A stretch of DNA of 64,000 nt from positions 124,001-188,000 of the forward strand of contig NZ_JARLLG010000003.1 of the NCBI RefSeq assembly GCF_029382255.1, written 5' to 3'. Positions 1-8,613 of the stretch are shown piece after piece. The stretch comes from Isoptericola croceus. GTDB lineage: Bacteria > Actinomycetota > Actinomycetes > Actinomycetales > Cellulomonadaceae. Position numbers and translations under genes: made by a program. Position 1 is the stretch's first letter; every line of letters begins with the position of its first letter. Under the pieces are notes generated by a model, which was not told the DNA's origin, made no database searches, and saw only the letters and a list, made by a program, of their open reading frames with translations.

Positions 1-1240
<1,240 letters not shown>

Positions 1241-1272
1241 GGGTGGGGATCTCCTTCGTGGCGGCCGGGTCT

Positions 1273-1323
1273 CGTACGGCGTACCGGAACGAGCGCGGAG
1301 AAGATTAGCATACGGCGTACGAG
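1273..1323 (-). promoter_or_regulatory. Two gtac-N3-gtac palindromes upstream of the uvrA-like gene
   Basis: The near-palindrome gtacggcgtac occurs at 1274-1284, and a matching copy tacggcgtac at 1311-1320 extends to cgtacgag-like flanks. A TATGCTAATCT stretch on the minus strand at about 1302-1312 could supply a -10. Paired 10-12 bp palindromes over a promoter are typical of TetR-family operators. The cognate regulator is not visible in this window. Confidence 0.5.
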
Positions 1324-1400
1324 AAAGGTGGGCCAGGTGGAGCATTCACCCCGCGCGGCCGGTGATCCGGGTGCCAGCCGTACTACCGTCGGGGTGGCGC

Positions 1401-1820
1401 TCACCCTGTCTGCTGGATGCGGACCATGTTGCCCGCCGGGTCACGGAAGGCGCAGTCGCGGGCACCCCAGTCCTGGTCGAGAGGTTCCTGGACGACGTCG
1501 GCGCCGGCGGCGGCCATCTGCTCGAAGGTCGCGTCGACGTCGGCCGCGGCGAGCACGATCGAGGCGTAGGTGCCCTTGGCCATCATCTCGGCGACGACGC
1601 GGCCCTCCTCCTCGGTGATGCCGGGGTCGGCCGTCGGGGGGTGCAGCACCACGGAGGTGGGTCCGCCGTCCGGCGGTCCGAGCGTGATCCAGCGCATGCC
1701 GTCGTAGCCGACGTCGTTGAGGACCTCGAAGCCGAGCAGGTCGCGGTAGAACGCGAGGGACTCCTCGGGGTCGGTGTGCGGGAGGAAGGTGTGTCGGATG
1801 CTGAGGCTCATACCGGTCAC
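1401..1820 (-). CDS. VOC family (glyoxalase/bleomycin-resistance fold) protein
   Basis: The product is 139 residues (or 136 from the second Met), the usual length of a single-chain VOC protein that dimerises. The N-terminal half carries the FYRDLLGFEV strand-helix motif, and the C-terminal half ends with the family's FRDPAGNMVRI motif, which usually supplies a metal-ligand environment. The substrate cannot be read from the sequence; glyoxalase-like, dioxygenase-like and antibiotic-binding roles all occur. It starts one base after the stop of the AraC-type regulator at 1822, so the two are probably co-transcribed and the regulator probably senses the same ligand. Confidence 0.85.
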   Translation of the reverse strand: MTGMSLSIRHTFLPHTDPEESLAFYRDLLGFEVLNDVGYDGMRWITLGPPDGGPTSVVLHPPTADPGITEEEGRVVAEMMAKGTYASIVLAAADVDATFEQMAAAGADVVQEPLDQDWGARDCAFRDPAGNMVRIQQTG

Positions 1821-1821
1821 G

Positions 1822-2265
1822 CTAGACAGGTCCGGACGGCAGCGCTTCTCGATTCCTGATCGGTCGGGTGATGCGCTTGACGATGCACGGTGGCATGCCT
1901 GCGGTGGGTTCGGCGCCGTCGCGGCGGTAGGTGCTCGGCGAGACGCCGACCAGCTCGGTGAAGCGCGTGGAGAACGTCCCGAGCGAGGAGCAGCCGACGG
2001 CGAAGCACGCCTCGGTCACGGTCAGGTCGCCGCGGCGCAGCAGCGTCATCGCCCGCTCGATGCGCCGTGTCATCAGGTAGCTGTACGGCGGTTCACCGTA
2101 GGCGGCGCGGAACTGCCGGCTCAGGTGCCCTGCGGACATGCCGACGGCGGCCGCGAGCGCCGGCACGTCAAGCGGCTGGGCGTAGTCGCGGTCGATGCGG
2201 TCGCGCACGTGGCGCAGCAGTGCGAGGTCTCGCAGTCGCTGTTCGGTGGCGGTGCGGGTGCTCAC
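1822..2265 (-). CDS. AraC-family transcriptional regulator, short HTH-only form
   Basis: The protein is a stand-alone double helix-turn-helix (about 147 residues from a GTG at 2265). An in-frame extension to an ATG at 2373 exists, but its added N-terminus is low-complexity and Arg/Pro-rich, so the shorter start is preferred. Seen: the LAAAVGMSAGHLSRQFRAAYG first HTH and the second HTH ending in GVSPSTYRR, the AraC signature. There is no ligand-binding cupin domain. It lies immediately upstream of the VOC gene in the same direction, a common AraC-VOC pair. It probably controls that gene. Confidence 0.85.
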   Translation of the reverse strand: MSTRTATEQRLRDLALLRHVRDRIDRDYAQPLDVPALAAAVGMSAGHLSRQFRAAYGEPPYSYLMTRRIERAMTLLRRGDLTVTEACFAVGCSSLGTFSTRFTELVGVSPSTYRRDGAEPTAGMPPCIVKRITRPIRNREALPSGPV

Positions 2266-2377
2266 GGTTCGATGGTGCCACGGCGGGCCGGACGTGGTGC
2301 GGCCGGACCTGCAGGGGTGCAGGTCCGGCCGGGTGCGCTCCGTGAGGGGAAGGTCGGAGCGCGGTGCGCGCACGTCG

Positions 2378-3406
2378 TCAGGCGCGCATGTCCATCACGA
2401 CGCGGCCGTCGATGCGGCCGGCGAGCATCTCGTCGAAGATGTCGTTGATCTCCTCCAGGGGTCGCAGGGTGTAGGTGGGTTCGACGAGGCCGCGGGCGAA
2501 GAAGTCGATCGCCTCGGCCAGGTCCTTGCGGGTGCCGACGATCGAGCCGCGCACGGTCAGTCCGAGCAGCACGGTGGAGAAGATGTCGAGCCCGAACTGC
2601 TCGGGGGGCAGGCCGACGAGGGCGACGGTGCCGCCGCGGCGCAGCCCGCCGACGGCCTGGGGGAAGGCGTGGGCGTTGACGGCGGTGACGAGTGCGCCGT
2701 GCGCTCCCCCGCCGGTGGCCTCGTGGATGCGTGCGACGACGTCGGGTTCGGTGGCGGCGTTGAGGGCGACCTCGGCGCCGTGGTCGAGGGCGAGGGCGGA
2801 CTTGTCGTCAGAGACGTCGACGGCGATGACGCGCATGCCCATGGCGCGGGCGTACTGCACGGCGAGGTGGCCCAGTCCGCCGATGCCGGAGACGAGGACC
2901 CACTGTCCGGGCTTGACCTCGGACTCCTTGAGTCCCTTGTAGACGGTGACGCCGGCGCACAGGATGGGTGCGGCGGCGGCGAGGTCGACGCCTGCGGGGA
3001 TGATCGGGGCGTAGGTGGCGTCGACGAGCATGTACTGGCCGAAGGAGCCGTCGACGCTGTAGCCGCCGTTGGTCTGGTCCGGGCAGAGTGTCTCGCGGCC
3101 GGTCTGGCAGTACTCGCACTCGCCGCAGGCGTTCCAGAGCCAGGCGTTGCCGACGGTGTCGCCGACGGCGAGGCGGGTGACGCCGTCGCCCACGGCCACG
3201 ACCTCGCCGACGCCTTCGTGGCCGGGGATGAACGGTGGGGTGGGCTTGACGGGCCAGTCGCCGTGCGCGGCGTGCAGGTCGGTGTGGCACACACCGGTGT
3301 AGAGCACCTTGACGAGGGCCTGGCCGGGGCCGGGCTCCGGTATGTCGACCTCGTCGATGCGCAGTGGGGCGCGGAACTCGGTGACGACCGCTGCTTGCAT
3401 GCTCAC
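2378..3406 (-). CDS. adhP: Zinc-dependent alcohol dehydrogenase, AdhP type
   Basis: This is a medium-chain dehydrogenase of 342 residues, normal for bacterial AdhP, expected to interconvert primary alcohols and aldehydes with NAD. Catalytic zinc ligands are visible at Cys40 (VCHTD), His63 (GHE) and Cys150. The structural zinc cluster is Cys94, Cys97, Cys100 and Cys108. The Rossmann glycine motif GIGGLGH is at 174-180. It is cytosolic. It is transcribed alone, with a FadR-like palindrome overlapping the promoter (3487-3501), so regulation by a GntR/FadR repressor is inferred. Confidence 0.93.
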   Translation of the reverse strand: MSMQAAVVTEFRAPLRIDEVDIPEPGPGQALVKVLYTGVCHTDLHAAHGDWPVKPTPPFIPGHEGVGEVVAVGDGVTRLAVGDTVGNAWLWNACGECEYCQTGRETLCPDQTNGGYSVDGSFGQYMLVDATYAPIIPAGVDLAAAAPILCAGVTVYKGLKESEVKPGQWVLVSGIGGLGHLAVQYARAMGMRVIAVDVSDDKSALALDHGAEVALNAATEPDVVARIHEATGGGAHGALVTAVNAHAFPQAVGGLRRGGTVALVGLPPEQFGLDIFSTVLLGLTVRGSIVGTRKDLAEAIDFFARGLVEPTYTLRPLEEINDIFDEMLAGRIDGRVVMDMRA

Positions 3407-3477
3407 GATGACCTCCTGGGGCCTGCCCGGCGGTGGGGTTCGCCTGGTCGGCGGTCCGTCTCCGGCGGTGTCTTCAT

Positions 3478-3501
3478 TCTAGGCCGTGTGGTCTGACCAC
3501 A
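3478..3501 (-). promoter_or_regulatory. adhP promoter with FadR/GntR-type operator
   Basis: A perfect palindrome tgtggtctgaccaca (7-bp arms, 1-bp centre) is at 3487-3501. It fits the TGGTCNGACCA core of FadR-subfamily GntR operators. On the minus strand a TAGAAT -10 hexamer lies at 3478-3483, so the palindrome sits in the spacer between -35 and -10, a repressing position. Confidence 0.6.
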
Positions 3502-3540
3502 CATCTCGCACGGGTGTGACGTCGCCGACACCACGCGTGC

Positions 3541-4467
3541 TCAGTCGGCGGGCACCGCGGCGTCGATGCGGTCGCGCAGGTGGGCGGCCAGACGCACCGA
3601 GGCCTCGATCTCCGCGCGGCGGATGGAGACCGACTCGACGTTGAACCCGTAGGGGATCTCGTGGCGGGTGCAGAACTGCGCCAGGTCCTCAGCGATGGCC
3701 ACGCACTGGTCGTAGGAGGTGGCCAGCGGGTCGCCCGCGTGGCGCAGGTCGTTGCGCATCCACCGTGGCACGTGCACGCCGAGCCACTCGAGGAACTCCA
3801 GGGTCTTGCGCGAGCCGCACACCGAGAGCGTGAAGATCACCGGGGCGGGCTCCTCGTCACGGTCACGGCAGGCGTAGTGGTAGTCCGAGACCATGGACTT
3901 GGCGGCCCCGACATCGTAGACGACCTGGGTGACGAAGAACCCGACGCCGGACGCCTGCTTGCGGCGCATCCGTCGGTGCTCGTCGCCGCGGGACTCGTGC
4001 CGCTCGGGGATCGCTACTCCCCCGAGCGGCAGGTCCGGTGCCTGCTCGCGGCACAACCGCTGGGCTTCGGGCAGGGTGGTGCGCACGGCGCTGTCGCTCG
4101 AGGACGCACCGACCAGCACCGTGCTCACCCGGCGTGGGTCCTGTGCCGTGGCCCAGTCGGACAGCTCGGCGGCGCTGTACTTGCCCGCACTGCGGTAGAC
4201 GACCACCGGGCCGTCCCAGCCGGTCAGGTACCGGGCCCGGAACTCGGCCGGGTCCAGCGTCGGCAGGTACGGGAAAGGTCGGTCGTCGGGATTGCGGTCG
4301 GTCTCGTCGTCGATGTCGTACAGCACGAGGCCGTCCAGGCCGAGCCCGGCCAGGCGCTCGCAGGTGCGGTCGGCGATGCGCTGGGCGTCGTCGGGGGTGG
4401 TGGTGCGTCGTGGCGGGGTGATCGCGAACAGCAGCAGCGGGCGCGGTGGTGGTCCGGGGGGTGCCAT
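3541..4467 (-). CDS. Methylenetetrahydrofolate reductase-like protein
   Basis: The 308-residue protein resembles the MTHFR TIM-barrel family (about 290-310 residues). Similarity lies in the ordering of strand motifs (LLLFAITPPRR at the N-terminus, a GVGFFVTQVVYD segment near the middle, and IFTLSVCGS), but it is a divergent paralogue rather than a clear MetF. The GVGFFVTQ segment corresponds to the family's conserved substrate-loop region. It is a cytosolic flavoprotein by inference. It follows the META lipoprotein gene by 23 bases on the same strand. The true substrate is unknown. Confidence 0.65.
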   Translation of the reverse strand: MAPPGPPPRPLLLFAITPPRRTTTPDDAQRIADRTCERLAGLGLDGLVLYDIDDETDRNPDDRPFPYLPTLDPAEFRARYLTGWDGPVVVYRSAGKYSAAELSDWATAQDPRRVSTVLVGASSSDSAVRTTLPEAQRLCREQAPDLPLGGVAIPERHESRGDEHRRMRRKQASGVGFFVTQVVYDVGAAKSMVSDYHYACRDRDEEPAPVIFTLSVCGSRKTLEFLEWLGVHVPRWMRNDLRHAGDPLATSYDQCVAIAEDLAQFCTRHEIPYGFNVESVSIRRAEIEASVRLAAHLRDRIDAAVPAD

Positions 4468-4490
4468 CTGGTCTCCGTCCTGGGTCCGGG

Positions 4491-4898
4491 TCAGTCCCGC
4501 TCGACGAGCGTGACGGTGACGTCCGAGCCGGTGAGGGTGAGGGTGTCGCCGTCGAGGGCGAGCGTCGGTGCGGAGCCCAGGAGCTCACTGAACCAGTCGT
4601 CCTGCTCCATGAGCTCTTCGGAGCAGGCCATCATGGTCGACTGCAGCTCCCCGGTCAGTCGCAGGGTGCCGTCGTCCCACGTCGCCGGGGCCGACATGCT
4701 GTTGCAGCCCGGCTGGGCGCCCACGGAGTCGTCGGTGAACGCCACCACGATCTGGGACCCTTCGACGATGTCACGGCCGGTGACCGAGGTGGCGGTGAAC
4801 GACCGCCCGGCGACGCCGGCCGGACCGGCGCACGCCGCGAGTGTCGCGACGGCGAGCAGGAGGACGACGGCGTGACGCGCGGTGCACAGGGGTCTCAT
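4491..4898 (-). CDS. META-domain (HslJ-like) lipoprotein
   Basis: The 135-residue protein starts at the ATG at 4898. It has an N-terminal lipoprotein signal peptide with hydrophobic core VVLLLAVATLAAC and lipobox L-A-A-C, so it should be exported, lipidated and anchored on the outer face of the membrane. The remainder is a single META domain with the PGCNSMSA segment and a Glu/Met-rich ACSEELMEQDDWF helix typical of HslJ-like proteins. A longer upstream in-frame stretch is a shadow of the divergent phosphoesterase. Function in the family is poorly defined (stress or drug tolerance). It is probably co-transcribed with the MTHFR-like gene. Confidence 0.8.
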   Translation of the reverse strand: MRPLCTARHAVVLLLAVATLAACAGPAGVAGRSFTATSVTGRDIVEGSQIVVAFTDDSVGAQPGCNSMSAPATWDDGTLRLTGELQSTMMACSEELMEQDDWFSELLGSAPTLALDGDTLTLTGSDVTVTLVERD

Positions 4899-5003
4899 CC
4901 GCCCCAGGCTAGTGCGCGGCCCGTGCCGGTACCCGGCGGCGCGGGCCGCGTGCCGCCCGATCGCCAGCCTGCGCCAGGGAGGCGTGTGCGGCATGCTCGG
5001 GTC

Positions 5004-5762
5004 ATGGTGCGACATGTCGCGGTGCTGTCCGACGTCCACGGCGTCCTGCCGGTGCTCGAGGCGGTGCTGGCCGAGCCCGAGGTTGTGAGCGCCGACCTGG
5101 TGGTCGTCACGGGTGACCACGCTGCAGGGCCCCAGCCCGTCGAGGTCCTCGAGCGGCTGACGGCTCTCGGCGACCGGGTGATCATGGTGCGCGGCAACGC
5201 CGACCGCGAGCTCGTCGCCCTGGCGGGCGGTCACGACGTCGACGTCCCCGACGAGATCTCGCGCTGGGCGGCCGCGCAGCTCGGTCCCCGGCACGTCGCG
5301 CTCCTGGACGCTCTCCCCCACCCCGCCACGGTGGAGGTCGACGGCTTCGGGCCGGTGGTGTTCTGCCACGGTACGCCGCGCGACGACGAGGAGGTCGTGC
5401 TGGTCGACACGCGCCTCGAGCGGTGGGCCGAGGCGTTCGCCGGCCTGGCGGACGAGGTGCAGACCGTCGTGTGCGGCCACACGCACATGCCGTTCGTGCG
5501 GCTCGTGGACCGGCGCCTGGTCGTCAACCCCGGCAGCGTCGGGATGCCGTACGGCCGGCCGGGCGGCAGCTGGGCGCTGCTGCGCGAGGGGCAGGTCAGC
5601 CTGCGGCACACCGACGTCGACGTCGACGCCGCGGTCGAGGCCGTCGTCGCCGGGTCGACCTACCCCGACGCCCGGAAGTTCGCGGACTACTTCGTGCGCT
5701 CGCGCGCGTCCGACGCCGAGGCGCTGACGGTCTTCGCGCCGCGGGACGGTCGCACGGGCTGA
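5004..5762 (+). CDS. Metallophosphoesterase, YfcE/calcineurin-like
   Basis: The 252-residue protein starts at the ATG at 5004. Metallophosphoesterase motifs appear in order: SDVHG (residues 9-13), GDH (about 42, in place of the commoner GD), GNAD, CHGTP, and CGHTHMPF followed by NPGSVGMP. These supply the two-metal site. The family hydrolyses phosphodiesters or phosphomonoesters; the substrate is not predictable. It is transcribed divergently from the META lipoprotein with 105 bases between them. Confidence 0.88.
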   Translation: MVRHVAVLSDVHGVLPVLEAVLAEPEVVSADLVVVTGDHAAGPQPVEVLERLTALGDRVIMVRGNADRELVALAGGHDVDVPDEISRWAAAQLGPRHVALLDALPHPATVEVDGFGPVVFCHGTPRDDEEVVLVDTRLERWAEAFAGLADEVQTVVCGHTHMPFVRLVDRRLVVNPGSVGMPYGRPGGSWALLREGQVSLRHTDVDVDAAVEAVVAGSTYPDARKFADYFVRSRASDAEALTVFAPRDGRTG

Positions 5763-5783
5763 AGCCGGCGAAGGGTCATCCCC

Positions 5784-7166
5784 TCAGCTCGACGCCACCG
5801 CCTTGACGGCCTCGGCCACAGCCTCGGCGACGCGATGGTCGAACACGCCGGGGATGATGAACGCGCTGTTGAGCTCCTCAGGGTGCACGACCTCGGCGAT
5901 CGCCACCGCCGCGACGCGCAGCATCTCGGTCGTGATGTCGGTGGCCCCGGCGTCGAGCAGCCCGCGGAACAGGCCGGGGAACGCGAGGACGTTGTTGATC
6001 TGGTTCGGGTAGTCGCTGCGGCCGGTCGCCACGACGGCGGCGGTCTCGGCGGCCTCGATGGGGTCGACCTCGGGTGTGGGGTTGGCCAGGGCGAACACGA
6101 TCGCGCCGTCGGCCATCCGGGCGACGTCGGCGCCGGACAGGATGTTGCCCGCGGAGACCCCGATGAACACGTCGGCGTCGACGAGGCCCTCGCGCAGCGT
6201 GCCGGAGAAGCCGTCGGCGTTGGTGTTGTCGGCGATCCAGTCGCGGTGGGGGTCGCCGGTGCGCTCGCCGGCGTGCAGCGCACCACCGCGGCCGAACGCG
6301 ACGACGTGCTGCGCGCCCTGCGCCTTGAGCAGACGGATGATCGCGTTGCCCGCGGCGCCGACGCCGGAGACGACGATGCGCACCTCCCCCAGGTCCTTGT
6401 CCACCACCTTGAGCGCGTTGACGAGCGCGGCGAGCACGACGATGGCCGTGCCGTGCTGGTCGTCGTGGAAGACCGGGATATCGAGCTCGGCGCGCAGCCG
6501 CGCCTCGATCTCGAAGCAGCGCGGGGCCGAGATGTCCTCCAGGTTCACTCCCCCGTACACCGGCGCGATGGCCTTGACGATGGAGATGATCTCCTCGGTG
6601 TCGGTCGTGTCGAGGCACACGGGCCAGGCGTCTACTCCTCCGAACTCCTTGAACAGGGCGGCCTTGCCCTCCATGACGGGCAGCGCAGCGGCCGGGCCGA
6701 TGTCGCCCAGGCCGAGCACGGCGGTCCCGTCGGTGACGACAGCGACCGTGTTGCGCTTGATGGTCAGGCGCCGGGCGTCCTCGGGGCGCTCGGCGATCGC
6801 GAGGCACACACGTGCCACACCCGGGGTGTACGCGCGGGACAGGTCGCGGCGCGTCTTGAGCGGGGTCTTGGCGTGGACCTCGATCTTGCCGCCGAGATGC
6901 AGCAGGAACGTCGAGTCGCTCCACTTGACGACGTGCACGCCGTCGAGTGCCTCGAGAGCAGCGACGACGCGTTCGCCGTGCTCGGTGTCGACCGTGTCGC
7001 AGGTGACGTCCACGAACAGGCCCTGCGGCGTGGAGTGCGCGATGTCGACGCCGACGACCGCGGCGCCGGCATCGGCCACGGCGCTGACGACGGTACTGGT
7101 GGCGCGCTGCGTGGCGGGCACCTGCACGCGCAGGGTGATGGTGTAGCTCGGGCTGGGAATGACCAC
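5784..7166 (-). CDS. NAD-dependent malic enzyme with N-terminal ACT-like domain
   Basis: The 460-residue enzyme oxidatively decarboxylates malate to pyruvate. Residues 8-90 form an ACT-like regulatory domain. The catalytic core follows, with Tyr113 in SRAYTPGVA, Lys168 in MEGKAA, metal ligands Glu210/Asp211 and Asp235/Asp236, and the Rossmann motif GVGAAG at 268-273. The ACT-containing architecture is known in bacterial NAD malic enzymes. It is cytosolic. The gene is in the same direction as the acyltransferase and the PPDK gene (8614-11322). Malic enzyme and PPDK together link C4 acids, pyruvate and PEP. Confidence 0.92.
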   Translation of the reverse strand: MVIPSPSYTITLRVQVPATQRATSTVVSAVADAGAAVVGVDIAHSTPQGLFVDVTCDTVDTEHGERVVAALEALDGVHVVKWSDSTFLLHLGGKIEVHAKTPLKTRRDLSRAYTPGVARVCLAIAERPEDARRLTIKRNTVAVVTDGTAVLGLGDIGPAAALPVMEGKAALFKEFGGVDAWPVCLDTTDTEEIISIVKAIAPVYGGVNLEDISAPRCFEIEARLRAELDIPVFHDDQHGTAIVVLAALVNALKVVDKDLGEVRIVVSGVGAAGNAIIRLLKAQGAQHVVAFGRGGALHAGERTGDPHRDWIADNTNADGFSGTLREGLVDADVFIGVSAGNILSGADVARMADGAIVFALANPTPEVDPIEAAETAAVVATGRSDYPNQINNVLAFPGLFRGLLDAGATDITTEMLRVAAVAIAEVVHPEELNSAFIIPGVFDHRVAEAVAEAVKAVASS

Positions 7167-7230
7167 GGTGTCTTCCTTCGGGACGGCGACGCTGCCAGCG
7201 CCAACGTACCCGATCGGCGGCGGTGCGGGC

Positions 7231-8598
7231 TCAGGTGGTGGCTCGTGCGAGCCGCAGCGCCCCGGCCCCGCCGAGGACGAGGACGAGGGCCCCGGTGGGC
7301 AGAGCGAACGGGCCGTGCAGCCCGGTCTCCGCGACGGTGAGCCACAGCAGGCCGGTGACCGCGGCCGCGTACGCGCCGACGACCGGACCCGCCTGGGCGA
7401 GGAACACGGTCACCGTGGGCAGGACGCGCCCGGTGCGCCGGCCCTCTGCCGTGCCGCCCCGGTAGCGGCGGGCCGAGGCACCGGTCTCGATCCTGGCGAA
7501 CACCGCGACGAGCACCGCCAGGACCGTCGCGAGCGTCACGAGCCATGGCAGGCGTCCGAGCCACCACGCGCCGGAACTCGGGTCGCTCGGCGGCAGGATC
7601 CCCAGCGCGTCCAGCGCGAGGGCACCGACGAGCGCGGCGACCAGGTGCCACAGGTAGAGGGTCAGGACGACGGTGTTGACGGCCACCACGACGGTCCAGG
7701 GGCGGGGTCGGGTGAGCCATCGTCCGGCGGGCCGGGCCACCAGCGCGACGACCCCGAGCTGGGTGGCGGCGAGGGTGAGCAGCGCGAGGGTGGGGGGCGC
7801 CGGGTTCTGGACCGCGGCACCGGGCACGCTCACCATGCTGACCGGGTAGGGTCCGGGGCCGGTGAGCAGCACGAGGGCACCGAGGCCGAGGACGACCAGC
7901 ACAACGGCGTGCCGGGGCCGCAGCCGCAGGGTGCCGTCGTGCCAGGCGTACCCGGTCTGGTGGATGGCGAGCCAGCCCAGGGCGAAGCTGGCCGCCGCGG
8001 TGAGCTCCTGGCCGGTGGTCAGGCGCAGCACGTCGCCGACCGCGACGCCGGCGACCATGGCTGCCGGTACGGCGAGGCCGTAGCGTTCGTGCAGCCGGTA
8101 GGTCAGGGGTGTCAGTGCGGTGACACCGAGGTAGACGACGAGGAACCACAGCGGCAGGGTGACCAGCGCGACGGCCTGCGCGACGACGTCGGGCTCGGCG
8201 CCGGCCTGCCGGGCGAGCGCCGCGCCGGCGGCCACGACGAGCAGGAACGCGGTGAGCGGCGGGAACAGCCGGGCGCTGCGCTCGAGCAACCAACCGGTGG
8301 CCGGGCCGCCACGGTCGCGGTGGCGCGTCCACGAGATGGCGCTGGCAGCGCCGCCCACGAGGAAGAACACCGGCATCACCTGGAAGAGCCAGGTCAGGGC
8401 GTGCGCCCACGCGAGCGCGGGAAGCGCCGTGAAGCCCACCAGGTGCCCGTCGCTCGTGCGCTGGACGGTCATGACGAGCCAGTGCCCGACGACGACGGCA
8501 CCGATGGCGGCGGCGCGCAGCAGGTCGAGGTCCCGCCGCCGCGAGCGCGGTGTTCGTGCTGCCAGGTCGTGGATCGATGGCACGGTGTGTCGTGTCAC
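7231..8598 (-). CDS. Acyltransferase family 3 membrane protein
   Basis: The 455-residue polytopic membrane protein has roughly ten hydrophobic segments and an N-terminal DLLRAAAIGAVVVGHWLVM segment. The Arg and His there (RAAAI...GHW) match the acyltransferase-3 active-site helix. LYLWHLVAALV near residue 340 is also typical. Family members O-acetylate cell-envelope polysaccharides or other acceptors; the acceptor is unknown here. It begins 15 bases after the PPDK stop, so it may be co-transcribed with it. Confidence 0.85.
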   Translation of the reverse strand: MTRHTVPSIHDLAARTPRSRRRDLDLLRAAAIGAVVVGHWLVMTVQRTSDGHLVGFTALPALAWAHALTWLFQVMPVFFLVGGAASAISWTRHRDRGGPATGWLLERSARLFPPLTAFLLVVAAGAALARQAGAEPDVVAQAVALVTLPLWFLVVYLGVTALTPLTYRLHERYGLAVPAAMVAGVAVGDVLRLTTGQELTAAASFALGWLAIHQTGYAWHDGTLRLRPRHAVVLVVLGLGALVLLTGPGPYPVSMVSVPGAAVQNPAPPTLALLTLAATQLGVVALVARPAGRWLTRPRPWTVVVAVNTVVLTLYLWHLVAALVGALALDALGILPPSDPSSGAWWLGRLPWLVTLATVLAVLVAVFARIETGASARRYRGGTAEGRRTGRVLPTVTVFLAQAGPVVGAYAAAVTGLLWLTVAETGLHGPFALPTGALVLVLGGAGALRLARATT

Positions 8599-8613
8599 CT
8601 CCGTCGCGAGCGG

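Noticed and set aside
2195-3496. A 433-residue plus-strand open frame opposite adhP
   Set aside because: Low-complexity Gly/Val/Asp composition, and the minus strand carries an intact zinc dehydrogenase.
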